The notes under the pieces are model-generated. The model made no database searches. It was not told where the DNA came from and was given only the letters and a program-made list of their open reading frames with translations. From the NCBI GenBank assembly GCA_903867305.1, contig CAIPQU010000068.1, forward strand, positions 46,478-110,477: a stretch of 64,000 nt of DNA. The letters are read 5' to 3'. The DNA is from an uncultured beta proteobacterium. GTDB lineage: Bacteria; Pseudomonadota; Gammaproteobacteria; Burkholderiales; Burkholderiaceae. The translations under genes and the position numbers were made by a program. Shown in pieces: positions 31,083 to 40,807 of this stretch (position 1 is its first letter; every line of letters starts with the position of its first letter).

Positions 31083-31111
31083 TTTACCTAGTGATAACCC
31101 TAATCTATAAT
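31083..31111 (+). promoter_or_regulatory. Sigma-70-type promoter P1 upstream of rplM
   Basis: A consensus -10 box TATAAT (31106-31111) lies 17 bases after a -35 box TTTACC (31083-31088). Transcription would begin near 31118 and meet the terminator at 31188-31217. It is one of two matching promoters here. Confidence 0.7.
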
Positions 31112-31117
31112 GATTCT

Positions 31118-31218
31118 ATTGCGTAAGATTAATGTTTAATTTTACTGCTTCAGATGTCTCCTCCACCCAAACAAAGGTGGAATTCATAGCCCAGAGTTTA
31201 CCTCTGGGCTTTTTTTTG
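31118..31218 (+). ncRNA. Candidate small RNA with anti-Shine-Dalgarno stretch
   Basis: The interval from promoter P1 to a strong terminator would give a transcript of about 100 nt with no reading frame of note. It contains TCTCCTCC at 31157-31164, complementary to a Shine-Dalgarno, partly inside a small hairpin (TCCACC at 31162-31167 with GGTGGA at 31176-31181, 8-base loop). The terminator hairpin and seven Ts close the 3' end. CU-rich anti-SD loops are a known feature of bacterial trans-acting RNAs. It could instead be an attenuated leader of rplM. No expression data are available; both ends are inferred. Confidence 0.5.
31188..31217 (+). terminator. Intrinsic terminator upstream of rplM
   Basis: A perfect 9-bp stem AGCCCAGAG (31188-31196) with CTCTGGGCT (31202-31210), a 5-base loop and seven Ts. 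There is no gene on the plus strand immediately before it, so it must end a non-coding transcript, or read-through from rnpB. Confidence 0.9.
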
Positions 31219-31225
31219 CTACAAT
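31197..31225 (+). promoter_or_regulatory. Promoter P2 for rplM-rpsI
   Basis: TTTACC (31197-31202) lies in the loop and first right-arm base of the terminator, with TACAAT (31220-31225) 17 bases later. The start would be near 31232, giving rplM a leader of about 130 nt that includes a small hairpin (ATTTGA 31267-31272 with TCAAAT 31276-31281). Confidence 0.6.
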
Positions 31226-31360
31226 CATTGATTCTCTGATTAAGTCCCAGGGAAAAGGTTTACAGTATTTGAGCATCAAATGAGAGCGTGCAAAAATAAG
31301 CAAGGCCGAACGCGATTATCAAGACTGGTTCATTGGACTCACAATTTAAAGAAAGTAGTC

Positions 31361-31789
31361 ATGAAAACATTTTCCGCAAAATCCCATGAGGTTAAGCGTG
31401 AATGGTTCGTGATTGACGCAACAGACAAAGTTCTCGGTCGTGTCGCCAGTGAAGTGGCACACCGTCTGCGCGGCAAGCATAAACCAGAATTCACCCCCCA
31501 CGTCGATACAGGCGATTTTATCGTTGTCATCAACGCATCCAAGCTCCGTGTAACGGGTAACAAAGGCTTGCAAAAGACTTATTACCGTCACAGTGGATAT
31601 CCAGGTGGTATTTATGAGACCACTTTTGACAAAATGCAGGCCAAGTTTCCTGGTCGCGTTCTTGAAAAAGCTGTTAAGGGTATGTTGCCTAAAGGCCCCC
31701 TTGGCTATGCAATGATCAAGAAGTTAAAAGTGTATGGCGATGATACTCATCCACACGCGGCTCAACAGCCAAGTGTTCTAGAAATTTAA
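31361..31789 (+). CDS. rplM: Ribosomal protein L13
   Basis: L13 is an early assembly protein of the large ribosomal subunit. The 142-residue form from [11 protein letters not shown] matches the family length exactly. The frame stays open upstream to 31280, but those 27 codons lack any L13 match and are rejected. Family stretches are [19 protein letters not shown] near 14, [16 protein letters not shown] near 43 and the C-terminal [19 protein letters not shown]. The gene overlaps nothing and is followed 9 bases later by rpsI, the usual pair. The Shine-Dalgarno is weak (AAAGAAAG), and the long leader could hold the L13 autoregulation site known in E. coli. Confidence 0.97.
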   Translation: MKTFSAKSHEVKREWFVIDATDKVLGRVASEVAHRLRGKHKPEFTPHVDTGDFIVVINASKLRVTGNKGLQKTYYRHSGYPGGIYETTFDKMQAKFPGRVLEKAVKGMLPKGPLGYAMIKKLKVYGDDTHPHAAQQPSVLEI

Positions 31790-31798
31790 GGAGCTTTC

Positions 31799-32191
31799 AT
31801 GATTGGAAATTGGAATTACGGAACCGGTCGTCGCAAAAGCTCTGTTGCTCGGGTTTTTATTAAATCCGGCAAGGGTGACATTGTTGTCAACGGTAAGCCT
31901 ATTGATCAATATTTTTCGCGTGAGACATCTCGAATGATTGCTCGCCAGCCTTTGATTTTGACGAACCATGCTGCCACATTTGATATTAAAGTCAATGTGA
32001 GTGGTGGTGGTGAGACTGGTCAAGCCGGCGCAGTAAGACACGGCGTTACTCGTGCTTTGATTGACTATGACAACACATTGAAGCCAACTTTATCTAAAGC
32101 TGGTTTTGTTACACGTGATGCACGTGAAGTTGAACGTAAAAAAGTTGGTTTACGTGGTGCGCGACGTCGTAAACAGTTTAGTAAACGATAA
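31799..32191 (+). CDS. rpsI: Ribosomal protein S9
   Basis: S9 sits in the head of the small ribosomal subunit, its C-terminal tail reaching the P-site tRNA. The 130 residues carry the start [15 protein letters not shown], the central [21 protein letters not shown] and the basic tail [14 protein letters not shown] ending in the conserved KR. The Shine-Dalgarno is AAGGAG, 7 bases upstream of the ATG. It is transcribed with rplM, and a strong terminator follows at 32211. Nothing is unusual. Confidence 0.98.
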   Translation: MIGNWNYGTGRRKSSVARVFIKSGKGDIVVNGKPIDQYFSRETSRMIARQPLILTNHAATFDIKVNVSGGGETGQAGAVRHGVTRALIDYDNTLKPTLSKAGFVTRDAREVERKKVGLRGARRRKQFSKR

Positions 32192-32210
32192 GTTGTTTCG
32201 CCTATTGGCA

Positions 32211-32248
32211 AAAAAACCGTATAGGCAACAGCTTATGCGGTTTTTTTT
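32211..32248 (+). terminator. Terminator of rplM-rpsI
   Basis: A stem of up to 16 bp (32211-32226 with 32231-32246, two G-T pairs, core AACCGTATAGGC) encloses the 4-base loop AACA and runs into a block of eight Ts. It lies 20 bases after the rpsI stop. Confidence 0.92.
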
Positions 32249-32308
32249 CATATTGAATTTATATTAAAAGACCATACTAAAATAATGCATTAAGTATGGG
32301 GAGATGAA

Positions 32309-33367
32309 ATGATTAAAGTTGGTATCGTTGGAGGAACTGGATATACGGGCGTAGAGTTGCTCAGAATGCTGGCTCAGCACCCAGAGGTTCAGTTAACAGC
32401 AATCACCTCACGCAAAGAGGCAGGCATGCCCGTGAGTGAGATGTTTTCTTCACTGAGAGGGCGTGTTGACATTGCCTTTAGTACACCAGAAGAGGCAAAA
32501 TTAGATCAATGCGATGCGGTCTTTTTTGCCACCCCCCATGGCGTTGCGATGTCACAAGCAAAAGAATTATTAGCTGCAAATGTGCGCATATTAGATTTGG
32601 CCGCTGATTTCAGGCTAAAAGACACCTCTATATTTGAACAGTGGTATGGAATGCCACATAGTTGCCCAGAGATCCTTGCGCAAGCTGTTTATGGCCTTGC
32701 GGAAATTAATCGTGAAGCCATCAAAAAAGCTCGTGTTGTTGGGTTACCTGGATGCTATCCAACATCGGTTCAACTGGGTTTTGCACCACTTATTTCACAA
32801 AAATCGACCAAGGGTAAAAAGCTCATTGATACTCAATATCTGATTTCTGACTCAAAGTCTGGTGTTTCCGGGGCGGGTAGAAAGGCAGAGATAGGGACTT
32901 TGTTGGCTGAGGCCAGCGATAACTTTAAGGCTTACGGGGTAAAAGGCCATCGGCACTTACCAGAAATCGAGCAAGGCTTAAAAGCCATTGCAGGACATGA
33001 TGAAATTAAGCTGACCTTTGTGCCACATTTAGTACCTATGATTCGTGGTATTCACTCGACCTTGTATGCCAGGATATTGCCGGAAGGCCTAAATGTTGAT
33101 TACCAAGCTTTATTTGAGGATTTTTATCGTGGTGAGTATTTTGTGGACGTTATGCCGGCAGGAAGTCACCCTGAAACTCGCTCAGTTAGAGGAAGTAATC
33201 AACTTAGAATAGCGATCCACCGTCCTGGGGGTGGTGATACGCTCATTATTTTGGTCGTCGAGGATAATCTAGTTAAAGGGGCTTCTGGCCAAGGGATTCA
33301 GTGTTTAAACCTCATGTTTGGATTGTCTGAAAACATGGGATTGGATCAAATTGCTTTGCTTCCGTAA
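32309..33367 (+). CDS. argC: ArgC, N-acetyl-gamma-glutamyl-phosphate reductase
   Basis: ArgC reduces N-acetylglutamyl phosphate to the semialdehyde with NADPH, the third step of arginine synthesis. The 352 residues begin with the Rossmann motif [16 protein letters not shown], the catalytic cysteine is in GLPGCYPTS near residue 147, and HRHLPEIEQ and [11 protein letters not shown] follow near 212 and 233. It is the long (type 1) form. A GGGGAG Shine-Dalgarno precedes the ATG. A 7-bp inverted repeat (CCATACT 32272-32278 with AGTATGG 32293-32299) ends where the Shine-Dalgarno begins. No ARG-box-like operator is seen. Confidence 0.96.
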   Translation: MIKVGIVGGTGYTGVELLRMLAQHPEVQLTAITSRKEAGMPVSEMFSSLRGRVDIAFSTPEEAKLDQCDAVFFATPHGVAMSQAKELLAANVRILDLAADFRLKDTSIFEQWYGMPHSCPEILAQAVYGLAEINREAIKKARVVGLPGCYPTSVQLGFAPLISQKSTKGKKLIDTQYLISDSKSGVSGAGRKAEIGTLLAEASDNFKAYGVKGHRHLPEIEQGLKAIAGHDEIKLTFVPHLVPMIRGIHSTLYARILPEGLNVDYQALFEDFYRGEYFVDVMPAGSHPETRSVRGSNQLRIAIHRPGGGDTLIILVVEDNLVKGASGQGIQCLNLMFGLSENMGLDQIALLP

Positions 33368-33436
33368 TCCCCTAGGTGCATTATGGGTAAAAGAAGCCTA
33401 GAATAGAGATATATAGAAATTAAAAGGAGTAGGACT

Positions 33437-33808
33437 ATGTCTGCTACACAAGAAATTGCAAAAACAATGGAAGAACCACCAGTTCCAATTATTTTTACGG
33501 ATAGTGCGGCCGCTAAGGTTGCTGATTTAATTGCTGAAGAAGGTAACAATGAATTAAAGTTACGTGTTTTCGTGCAAGGTGGAGGATGCTCTGGTTTTCA
33601 ATACGGATTTACATTTGATGAAGAAATCAATGAAGATGATACTGAATTTGAAAAAAATGGCGTTACTCTTCTTGTAGATTCCATGAGCTTCCAATATTTA
33701 GTCGGTGCAGAAATCGATTACAAAGAGGATATCAATGGATCACAATTCGTGATTAAAAATCCGAATGCAACTACGACTTGTGGGTGCGGCTCCTCGTTCT
33801 CAGCTTAA
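33437..33808 (+). CDS. erpA: ErpA, A-type Fe-S carrier
   Basis: ErpA delivers iron-sulfur clusters to apoproteins, in E. coli notably the isoprenoid enzymes IspG and IspH. The 123-residue protein has the three conserved cysteines of the HesB/IscA family: one in [14 protein letters not shown] near residue 53 and two in TTCGCGSSF at the end. The 15-residue N-terminal extension is variable and typical of betaproteobacterial ErpA. The Shine-Dalgarno AAGGAG is strong. IscA is a possible alternative name, but the position after argC and before anmK is usual for erpA. Confidence 0.93.
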   Translation: MSATQEIAKTMEEPPVPIIFTDSAAAKVADLIAEEGNNELKLRVFVQGGGCSGFQYGFTFDEEINEDDTEFEKNGVTLLVDSMSFQYLVGAEIDYKEDINGSQFVIKNPNATTTCGCGSSFSA

Positions 33809-33810
33809 TT

Positions 33811-34968
33811 TTAATATTTGGGGTGAAGGGTACCTAATACCCTTGGCCCCAAAGCACCAGTAACTGAGGGTATGTTTGATGGCTTTCGCCGCACGAAAGA
33901 CCATGCTAGCCAAGCGAATGCGATTGCCTCGATAGTTTGAGGATCAAGTCCTATCTCTTCTGAGCTGATCACTAAGGTATTTGGTAAATGGTGTTGGATA
34001 GCCAAAGTCAATCGTTCAATTAAAAATGTATTTCTTGTTCCCCCACCGCAGATGATGAGCTCGCGACATTCTGGCAAATACTTCAATAAATGCTCAGCAA
34101 TAGACTGAACAGTTAGTTCAACTAAGCTAGCTTGAACATCTTCAGGAGATATTGGATGATCATAGACGGATAACTTACTTTGTAGCCAAGAAAAATTAAA
34201 GAGATCACGCCCAGTGCTTTTAGGGATATCACACTGAAAATAAGACTCATCCAAAAAGCAATCAAGTAATTTCGGTGCGAGATTTCCAGACCGAGCCCAA
34301 AGCCCATGTTGATCATAATTTACGGCTTGGTGATGAGCAATCCATTGGTCTAAGAGCGTATTGCCAGGTCCAGTATCAAAACCCAGCACAGGCTGTCCTG
34401 GATTTAAAAGAGTTAAGTTCGCAATGCCACCTAAATTAAGAATAGCCTTTGCATGACGATTACTCCCAAACTGAATTTGATGAAAAGCTGGGACTAGCGG
34501 AGCGCCTTGTCCTGATGCTGCAATATCACGACTTCTAAAATCATTCACGACATCAATGTTAGTCAATTCCGCTAATAAAGAGCCATTAAGGCATTGTTTT
34601 GAATAGCCGAATTGATTGGATACTTTGGGTTGATGACGTATTGTTTGGCCATGAGCACCAATGGCAACGACGGAGGAAGCCCCTATTTTTGCAAGCCTTA
34701 AAATCCGTTGAATAACAAGAGCATATTCTTGAGCCACTCGATTTGCTGCAAGGGCTTCTATATGAATCTCATTATCGATGGGTTGTTGCAATTCTTGTAA
34801 AACTTGTTTTAGTTCTGGGGTGTATTCAGAGCTTGTATGTACCAAAATTTCTGATTGACCAAGATGATTGATTGAGCACAAAACACCATCGATTCCATCC
34901 ATACTGGTTCCAGACATCATGCCGATGTAGAGTTGTTGGTTTTCTTGATCTAATGGTGGAACTTGCAT
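33811..34968 (-). CDS. anmK: AnmK, anhydro-N-acetylmuramic acid kinase
   Basis: AnmK opens and phosphorylates 1,6-anhydro-MurNAc to MurNAc-6-phosphate in peptidoglycan recycling. The 385 residues have the ATP-binding start GMMSGTSMDGIDGVL near 17, NDFRSRDIAASGQGAPLVPAF near 139, LNLGGIANLTLL near 176, GFDTGPGNTLLD near 193 and LIICGGGTRNTFL near 307. Length is close to the 369 of E. coli. The stop is 2 bases from the erpA stop on the other strand. No Shine-Dalgarno is visible. In this genome it likely feeds the AmgK/MurU salvage route encoded at 44690-46452. Confidence 0.96.
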   Translation of the reverse strand: MQVPPLDQENQQLYIGMMSGTSMDGIDGVLCSINHLGQSEILVHTSSEYTPELKQVLQELQQPIDNEIHIEALAANRVAQEYALVIQRILRLAKIGASSVVAIGAHGQTIRHQPKVSNQFGYSKQCLNGSLLAELTNIDVVNDFRSRDIAASGQGAPLVPAFHQIQFGSNRHAKAILNLGGIANLTLLNPGQPVLGFDTGPGNTLLDQWIAHHQAVNYDQHGLWARSGNLAPKLLDCFLDESYFQCDIPKSTGRDLFNFSWLQSKLSVYDHPISPEDVQASLVELTVQSIAEHLLKYLPECRELIICGGGTRNTFLIERLTLAIQHHLPNTLVISSEEIGLDPQTIEAIAFAWLAWSFVRRKPSNIPSVTGALGPRVLGTLHPKY

Positions 34969-35074
34969 AGAAAGGTAAAATAGAGTTTTAAGAATGCGAA
35001 AATGTAGTTTATCCCAACTTAATCCAATTTCATCTTACGTAGTTTGGTAAATCAACACATGTTAATTCAGACTT

Positions 35075-36313
35075 ATGGCATCTAATCATACTCCGACAAA
35101 TTATCCCATCACCACAGAAGTATTAGACGCATTAGAGCAAACGAAGCGAGGTTGTCAGGAGCTCATCGTGGAATCTGAGTGGGTCCAAAAGTTGGCAAGA
35201 AGTATGGCAACCAAAACGCCACTTCGAATTAAATTAGGTTTAGACCCTACAGCACCGGATATCCATCTGGGACACACCGTTGTTCTCAATAAATTAAGAC
35301 AATTACAAAATCTCGGACATACCGTGATCTTTTTGATTGGGGATTTTACGAGTTTGATCGGAGACCCATCTGGAAGGAATCAAACCCGTCCACCATTAAC
35401 GAAAGAAGAGATTGCTGTAAATGCGCAGACTTATTATGCTCAAGCTAGTTTAGTCCTGGACCCGGAACGTACTGAAGTTCGTTATAACTCAGAATGGTGC
35501 GAACCCTTAGGAGCCTCAGGGATGATCCAACTGGCCGCTAAGTACACTGTCGCCAGAATGCTTGAGCGTGATGATTTTACAAAACGCTATCGCAGTGGAA
35601 CGCCGATCTCTGTTCATGAATTTTTGTACCCACTCATGCAAGGGTATGATTCAGTCGCTTTAAAAAGTGATTTAGAGCTTGGTGGTACAGATCAAAAATT
35701 TAATTTATTGGTCGGCCGTGAGTTACAAAAAGAATATGGCCAAGAGGCTCAATGTATTTTGACGATGCCATTGCTCGTCGGGACAGATGGCATCGATAAG
35801 ATGAGTAAATCAAAGGGTAATTACATTGGAATCACAGAGTCAGCAAATCAAATGTTTGCGAAGATATTAAGTATTTCTGATGAATTAATGTGGAGTTATT
35901 ACACTTTATTATCTTTTGAGTCGATGAGTGCGATTGCGTCACTCAAAAACGAAGTCCAGAACGGAAAAAATCCAAAAGATGCCAAGGTAGCTTTAGCTAA
36001 AGAGATTGTGACTCGCTTTCATAATGCGCAAGATGCCGAAAAAGCGCTAGAGGATTTCCAGTTAAGAGCGAAAGGTGGGATACCCGAGGATATTCCAGAA
36101 ATGATATTTGAAGGCGCTCCAATGGGTATTGCGCAACTCATTAAGATGGCTCAATTGACAACTTCAACGACTGATGCCAATCGTAATATCGAGCAAGGTG
36201 GCGTCAAAATTGATGGCACGGTGATTAGCGATAAAGGGCTTAAAGTCGAAGAAGGAACTTTTGTTTTACAAGTTGGTAAGAGAAAATTTGCCAAAATTAT
36301 ATTGAAGAAATAA
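35075..36313 (+). CDS. tyrS: TyrS, tyrosyl-tRNA synthetase
   Basis: TyrS charges tRNA-Tyr; it is a class I enzyme. The 412 residues have the HIGH-type motif DPTAPDIHLGHTVVLNKL near 54, the KMSKS motif in DGIDKMSKSKGNYIG near 237 and a C-terminal S4 RNA-binding domain over the last 65 residues. The motif set is that of the longer TyrZ-like subgroup rather than the E. coli TyrS subgroup. No Shine-Dalgarno is evident before the ATG. The histidine phosphatase gene follows 4 bases later. Confidence 0.96.
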   Translation: MASNHTPTNYPITTEVLDALEQTKRGCQELIVESEWVQKLARSMATKTPLRIKLGLDPTAPDIHLGHTVVLNKLRQLQNLGHTVIFLIGDFTSLIGDPSGRNQTRPPLTKEEIAVNAQTYYAQASLVLDPERTEVRYNSEWCEPLGASGMIQLAAKYTVARMLERDDFTKRYRSGTPISVHEFLYPLMQGYDSVALKSDLELGGTDQKFNLLVGRELQKEYGQEAQCILTMPLLVGTDGIDKMSKSKGNYIGITESANQMFAKILSISDELMWSYYTLLSFESMSAIASLKNEVQNGKNPKDAKVALAKEIVTRFHNAQDAEKALEDFQLRAKGGIPEDIPEMIFEGAPMGIAQLIKMAQLTTSTTDANRNIEQGGVKIDGTVISDKGLKVEEGTFVLQVGKRKFAKIILKK

Positions 36314-36317
36314 ATAG

Positions 36318-36983
36318 ATGACACAGATATTATTAGTCCGTCATGGTGAGACGGATTGGAACAAAGAACAACGTTTGCAGGGTCATATTGATATCGCACT
36401 CAATCCAGAAGGTATTCTACAAGCTGCACTTCTAGGAAAAGTTTTAGCACAAGAAAAAATTGATGTTGCTTACTCCAGTGATTTATCGAGAGCCTTTGAT
36501 ACAGCTAATACGATTACGCAACATCATGAAATACCCACCTATGTAGATAGTCAATTACGTGAAAGATGTTATGGAGAGATCCAGGGGATGACCTATCACG
36601 AAATTGAAGAAAAATTGCCTGATAATCATCGCGCTTGGCACAGTCGAGACCCGGATTTTGAGCCAAAAGGGGGAGAAACGCTTCGACAGTTTTATGCCAG
36701 AGTAACAACAAGTTTTCATCGCATTGCTCAGACCCATGTAGGTCAAGTCATTTTGATTGTTGCGCATGGAGGAGTTTTGGACTGTATGTATCGACATGCA
36801 ACTCAAATGGATATTTCTGAAAAGAGAAAAGTAGAGTTATTAAATACTAGTTTGAATCGTTTAACGTATGACGGCAGTCAATTTCAGATTCAAAGTTGGG
36901 GTGATGTTTCTCATCTTAAAAATAATACAAGCTTAGATGAAGTTGATAGTGGATCGCCATCGGTTCCTTGGTTACTTCCTTAG
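36318..36983 (+). CDS. Histidine phosphatase family protein (GpmB/CobC-like)
   Basis: A 221-residue member of the histidine phosphatase superfamily. The phosphohistidine motif [10 protein letters not shown] lies at residues 5-14, and the second catalytic histidine is in [13 protein letters not shown] near 149. The pair of arginines in [10 protein letters not shown] and [11 protein letters not shown] is also present. It is often annotated as phosphoglycerate mutase, but the short insertion region is closer to broad-specificity or CobC-type phosphatases. The true substrate cannot be told. It is co-directional with tyrS, and its last 4 bases overlap the end of ruvB on the opposite strand. Confidence 0.85.
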   Translation: MTQILLVRHGETDWNKEQRLQGHIDIALNPEGILQAALLGKVLAQEKIDVAYSSDLSRAFDTANTITQHHEIPTYVDSQLRERCYGEIQGMTYHEIEEKLPDNHRAWHSRDPDFEPKGGETLRQFYARVTTSFHRIAQTHVGQVILIVAHGGVLDCMYRHATQMDISEKRKVELLNTSLNRLTYDGSQFQIQSWGDVSHLKNNTSLDEVDSGSPSVPWLLP

Positions 36984-38050
36984 CTGAGGTCTAGAGCACC
37001 TGAATTTTTTGGCGGCACCATTTGAAAATGTTCATAGGTAAGACGAGTTGCAATACGGCCTCTATGCGTCCTTTGCAAATATCCTTGTTGGATGAGGTAG
37101 GGTTCAATGACATCTTCGATCGTATCTCTTTCCTCGCCAATAGCTGAAGCAAGATTATCAACGCCAACAGGCCCGCCAGAGAATTTATACAAAATAGCTT
37201 CTAGCAATTTACGATCCATGACGTCAAAACCGACGGGGTCAACATCTAGCATTTTTAAGGCAGCATCAGCAATGGGGCTTGAAATGATGCCATCACTTTT
37301 TACTTGAGCATAGTCACGCACTCTACGTAGTAAGCGGTTTGCAATTCGAGGGGTTCCTCTAGCACGTTTAGCGATTTCTTTTGCACCATCTTCATTAATC
37401 GGAGCATTCAGGAGATGAGCTGATCGTAGAATGATTTTTTGGAGTTCTTCGTGATTGTAAAACTCGAGCCTAGAAACAATACCAAAACGATCGCGCAGAG
37501 GATTGGTTAACATACCTGCTCGAGTGGTTGCACCAACGAGGGTAAATGGCTTTAAATCAAGTTTGACACTTCTTGCTGCGGGACCTTCCCCAATCATGAT
37601 ATCGATACTGTAATCTTCTAGAGCAGGATATAAAATTTCTTCAACGACGGGTGACAAACGGTGGATTTCATCGATAAAAAGTACATCGTTTTCTTCAAGA
37701 TTCGTAAGAAGCGCCGCCAAATCACCAGGACGATCAAGAACTGGGCCACTCGTTTGACGAAGGTTCACACCTAGTTCTTTTGCAATAATATGGGCAAGGG
37801 TCGTTTTACCTAAGCCTGGAGGGCCAAATAATAGGACATGGTCCAGCGCTTCAGAACGATTTTTTGCGGCGCTAATAAAAATCTCTAATTGTTCACGAAC
37901 TTTTGTTTGACCGATATACTCATCGAGATGTTTAGGGCGAAGTGCTCTTTCTATCACATGATCTTCACCTAAAGAACTAGCGTCGATCATTCGAGGCCCC
38001 TGTGTAGGAGGTTCGGGAATTGTATCAAGTTGATCGGTATGTATCGCCAT
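36980..38050 (-). CDS. ruvB: RuvB, Holliday junction branch-migration ATPase
   Basis: RuvB hexamers pump DNA through the RuvA-bound Holliday junction. The 356-residue protein has Walker [10 protein letters not shown] near residue 75, Walker B FIDEIHRL near 126, sensor 1 VGATTRAG near 172, the arginine-finger region DRFGI near 188, and the C-terminal winged helix ([17 protein letters not shown]). It is the last gene of the ten-gene minus-strand run and is separated from ruvA by 26 bases. Unlike E. coli, the order here is ruvC-ruvA-ruvB with all three adjacent. Motifs are intact. Confidence 0.97.
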   Translation of the reverse strand: MAIHTDQLDTIPEPPTQGPRMIDASSLGEDHVIERALRPKHLDEYIGQTKVREQLEIFISAAKNRSEALDHVLLFGPPGLGKTTLAHIIAKELGVNLRQTSGPVLDRPGDLAALLTNLEENDVLFIDEIHRLSPVVEEILYPALEDYSIDIMIGEGPAARSVKLDLKPFTLVGATTRAGMLTNPLRDRFGIVSRLEFYNHEELQKIILRSAHLLNAPINEDGAKEIAKRARGTPRIANRLLRRVRDYAQVKSDGIISSPIADAALKMLDVDPVGFDVMDRKLLEAILYKFSGGPVGVDNLASAIGEERDTIEDVIEPYLIQQGYLQRTHRGRIATRLTYEHFQMVPPKNSGALDLS

Positions 38051-38076
38051 ATAGCAAGTGTAAACGCTAATGAAAA

Positions 38077-38655
38077 CTATGCTTTAGATAATGTTTTTAA
38101 TGCCATACGAATACCATCAGAAACACTGGCATCCGCCGGTACTTGTTTAATTGCAAGAGCTGCCTCTTTATCGGAATATCCAAGCGCCATGAGAGCTTGC
38201 AGAATTTCTGATGAAGCGGGAACTATTGAGCCTAGAGCCAATTGCGGTAAATCAGCACCAAATTTCCCTTTGAGTTCCAGAAGAAGACGTTCGGCCGTTT
38301 TTTTACCAATCCCCGGTACAGTCATCAACCTTGAAGCATCTTGCAGTGTAACTGCTTGAGCTATATCTTGGACACTCATCCCTGACAGAATCGAAAGTGC
38401 GGTTCTAGCGCCGACACCACTAATTTTAATCAAAGTTTTAAAGGCTTCGCGCTCATGCTCGGTTGCAAACCCAAATAATTGATGGGCATCTTCACGGACT
38501 AAAAGATGGGTTAGGAGGGTCACAATGGCCCCATTTTCTGGCAGTTGATAGAGTGTACTCATCGGTACATCGACTTCATAACCCACACCTTGGCAATCCA
38601 CAAGAATTCGTGGAGGATTTTTTTGAATCAAAGTACCTTTAATTCTGCCAATCAT
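38077..38655 (-). CDS. ruvA: RuvA, Holliday junction-binding protein
   Basis: RuvA binds four-way junctions as a tetramer and loads RuvB. The 192 residues show the N-terminal OB-fold starting [15 protein letters not shown], the helix-hairpin-helix motifs ([13 protein letters not shown] near 78 and [16 protein letters not shown] near 114) and the C-terminal RuvB-binding domain ([18 protein letters not shown]). The start overlaps the ruvC stop by 4 bases. Length is slightly below the 203 of E. coli because the flexible linker is short. Confidence 0.96.
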   Translation of the reverse strand: MIGRIKGTLIQKNPPRILVDCQGVGYEVDVPMSTLYQLPENGAIVTLLTHLLVREDAHQLFGFATEHEREAFKTLIKISGVGARTALSILSGMSVQDIAQAVTLQDASRLMTVPGIGKKTAERLLLELKGKFGADLPQLALGSIVPASSEILQALMALGYSDKEAALAIKQVPADASVSDGIRMALKTLSKA

Positions 38656-39170
38656 GATTTATTTTTCATTTTCAATTCTGCTGCCTGTAATTGAGTTTTC
38701 ATATGGTATTGGTGTGCTCCACAAATCGCGACTGCTAGGGCGTCAGAAGCATCTGGACCTGGAGCCACTTTTAATGATAATAAACGTTTAATCATTTCCT
38801 GTACTTGCAATTTAGAAGCCCGACCACTACCCACTACATTTTTTTTGACTTCAAGAGCACTAAATTCAACAACCTCAATGGCTTGACAGACAATTGCAGT
38901 AATTGCCGCTCCTCTTGCTTGACCGAGGGCTAGAGTAGATTTTGGATTGACGTTCAGAAATACTTGTTCTACCGCAGCATATTGTGGTTGATAGGTAGTG
39001 ATTACTTCAGTGATGCCGTTAAATAAGATACCTAGCCGTTGAGGAGTAGTTTGTTGAGTGCTATCGGTTGTGACTACACCTGATGCAATATATCGAAGAC
39101 GTTGATCCGTGAATTCAATGATTCCAAACCCAGTAATGCGAAGTCCAGGATCAATGCCTAAAATACGCAT
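38652..39170 (-). CDS. ruvC: RuvC, Holliday junction resolvase
   Basis: RuvC cuts Holliday junctions symmetrically with two metal ions. The 172-residue product has the first catalytic aspartate in [14 protein letters not shown] near residue 7, the glutamate in [14 protein letters not shown] near 67 and the C-terminal acidic pair in [15 protein letters not shown] near 139. It overlaps ruvA by 4 bases and lies 3 bases after purH, so transcription probably reads through from the fis-purH side. Length and active site are normal. Confidence 0.96.
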   Translation of the reverse strand: MRILGIDPGLRITGFGIIEFTDQRLRYIASGVVTTDSTQQTTPQRLGILFNGITEVITTYQPQYAAVEQVFLNVNPKSTLALGQARGAAITAIVCQAIEVVEFSALEVKKNVVGSGRASKLQVQEMIKRLLSLKVAPGPDASDALAVAICGAHQYHMKTQLQAAELKMKNKS

Positions 39171-39173
39171 CTT

Positions 39174-40757
39174 TTAATGCCTAAAATGACGTGTACCGGT
39201 ATAGACCATAGCAATCCCATGTTCATTCGCGGCATTCACAACTTCATCATCACGGACACTTCCACCGGGTTGAATGACACACGTTGCACCAGCGGCAACG
39301 ACAACATCTAAGCCATCTCTAAAGGGGAAGAAGGCATCACTAGCGACAACTGATCCAACGAGTGATAAACCGGCATTCGAGGCTTTAATGCCAGCTATTT
39401 TTGCTGAATCGATCCGACTCATTTGGCCGGCACCAACACCTAAGGTCATACCATTTGCACAAAATACGATGGCATTAGATTTAACAAATTTAGCAACTTT
39501 CCACGCAAAAAGCATTTCAGATAACTCATGTTCCGAAGGTTGTTTTTTTGTGACGATTTGCAGATCTGCGAGAGTCACATTCTTCGTATCTGGAGTTTGA
39601 ACGAGGATTCCGCCACCAACACGTTTTAGATCATAAGGATTTTGTGTAGAAGCTAATTCAATTTGTAAAACACGCACATTTTGTTTTGCACTCAGGATAT
39701 TTAAAGCTTCTTGAGTATAGGATGGAGCAATTAATACCTCGACAAATTGTTTAGATACGGATTGTGCCGTTAGACCATCACATTCACGATTAAAAGCGAT
39801 GATGCCTCCAAATGCAGAGGTTGGATCTGTTTTAAAAGCTTTGTCGTAAGCTGCTAATGCATTATGGGCAATCGCCACACCACAAGGATTGGCATGTTTG
39901 ACAATCACGCATGCCGCATTTCCCGTATCAAGGCTATCACCAAAGCTTTTGACACATTCCCATGCAGCATCTGCATCAGCAATATTATTAAAAGAAAGCT
40001 CTTTGCCCTGTAATTGATGATAACTAGCTAACCCGCCAGAAACTGGTTTGATATCTCGATAGAAAGCTGCTGCTTGATGAGGATTCTCACCATAACGGAG
40101 TTCTTGCACTTGGTTAAAACTTAAATGCAAAGTTTGAGGGAATATAGAGCGATTTTCATGTTCTTGATTCGCGGGCAGAGAAGAAAGGTAATTCGCAATA
40201 GCTCCATCGTATTGAGCCGTATGGGCAAAAACTTTTTTGGCTAATCGAAGATTGGTTTCAAAGCCCACATGACATTCATTGGCCCTCATTTCCTCCAGAA
40301 CCACTTCATAATCATCTGGAGAAATTAATACAGTAACATCTTGGTGATTTTTTGCCGCAGCTCGCAACATTGCGGGGCCACCGATATCAATATTTTCAAT
40401 CGCCTCTTCGAAGGAACAGGAACTTTGAGAAATCGTTTTTTCAAAGGGGTATAAATTAATTACCAACATATCAATAGTTCCAATATGGTGATCTTTTAAC
40501 GCTTGCATATGACTAGGATCATTACGGCGAGCTAAAAGCCCCCCATGCACCATTGGATGAAGAGTTTTAACTCTACCATCAAGCATTTCAGGAAAGTTGG
40601 TGAGACTTGATACTTCAACGACGGGAATCTGATTTTCGGCAAGTAATTTTGCTGTTCCTCCAGTGGAGATTAATCGAACACCCAAAGCATGTAGTGCTTT
40701 GGCAAAGGGAACAATGCCAGATTTATCGGATACTGAAAGGAGAGCGGTTTGGATCAT
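39174..40757 (-). CDS. purH: PurH, AICAR transformylase/IMP cyclohydrolase
   Basis: PurH catalyses the last two steps of IMP synthesis. The 527 residues have the N-terminal cyclohydrolase (MGS-like) domain, with [16 protein letters not shown] near residue 32 and [18 protein letters not shown] near 58. The C-terminal transformylase domain has [10 protein letters not shown] near 267, whose lysine-histidine pair is catalytic, and [10 protein letters not shown] near 486. It follows fis after 50 bases and precedes ruvC by 3. No riboswitch or PurR-like operator is seen in that gap. Confidence 0.97.
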   Translation of the reverse strand: MIQTALLSVSDKSGIVPFAKALHALGVRLISTGGTAKLLAENQIPVVEVSSLTNFPEMLDGRVKTLHPMVHGGLLARRNDPSHMQALKDHHIGTIDMLVINLYPFEKTISQSSCSFEEAIENIDIGGPAMLRAAAKNHQDVTVLISPDDYEVVLEEMRANECHVGFETNLRLAKKVFAHTAQYDGAIANYLSSLPANQEHENRSIFPQTLHLSFNQVQELRYGENPHQAAAFYRDIKPVSGGLASYHQLQGKELSFNNIADADAAWECVKSFGDSLDTGNAACVIVKHANPCGVAIAHNALAAYDKAFKTDPTSAFGGIIAFNRECDGLTAQSVSKQFVEVLIAPSYTQEALNILSAKQNVRVLQIELASTQNPYDLKRVGGGILVQTPDTKNVTLADLQIVTKKQPSEHELSEMLFAWKVAKFVKSNAIVFCANGMTLGVGAGQMSRIDSAKIAGIKASNAGLSLVGSVVASDAFFPFRDGLDVVVAAGATCVIQPGGSVRDDEVVNAANEHGIAMVYTGTRHFRH

Positions 40758-40807
40758 ATCAAATTTTCTAAAGAGTTAAATGGTATAAAAGTCATTGATG
40801 AGGCAAA

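Noticed and set aside
31280..31360. 27-codon upstream extension of rplM
   Set aside because: L13 has 142 residues starting at MKTF, and the extension has no family match. The frame is open by chance through the leader.
36318..36983. Naming the gene gpmA or gpmB
   Set aside because: The histidine phosphatase motifs do not separate mutases from phosphatases at this level, so no symbol is given.
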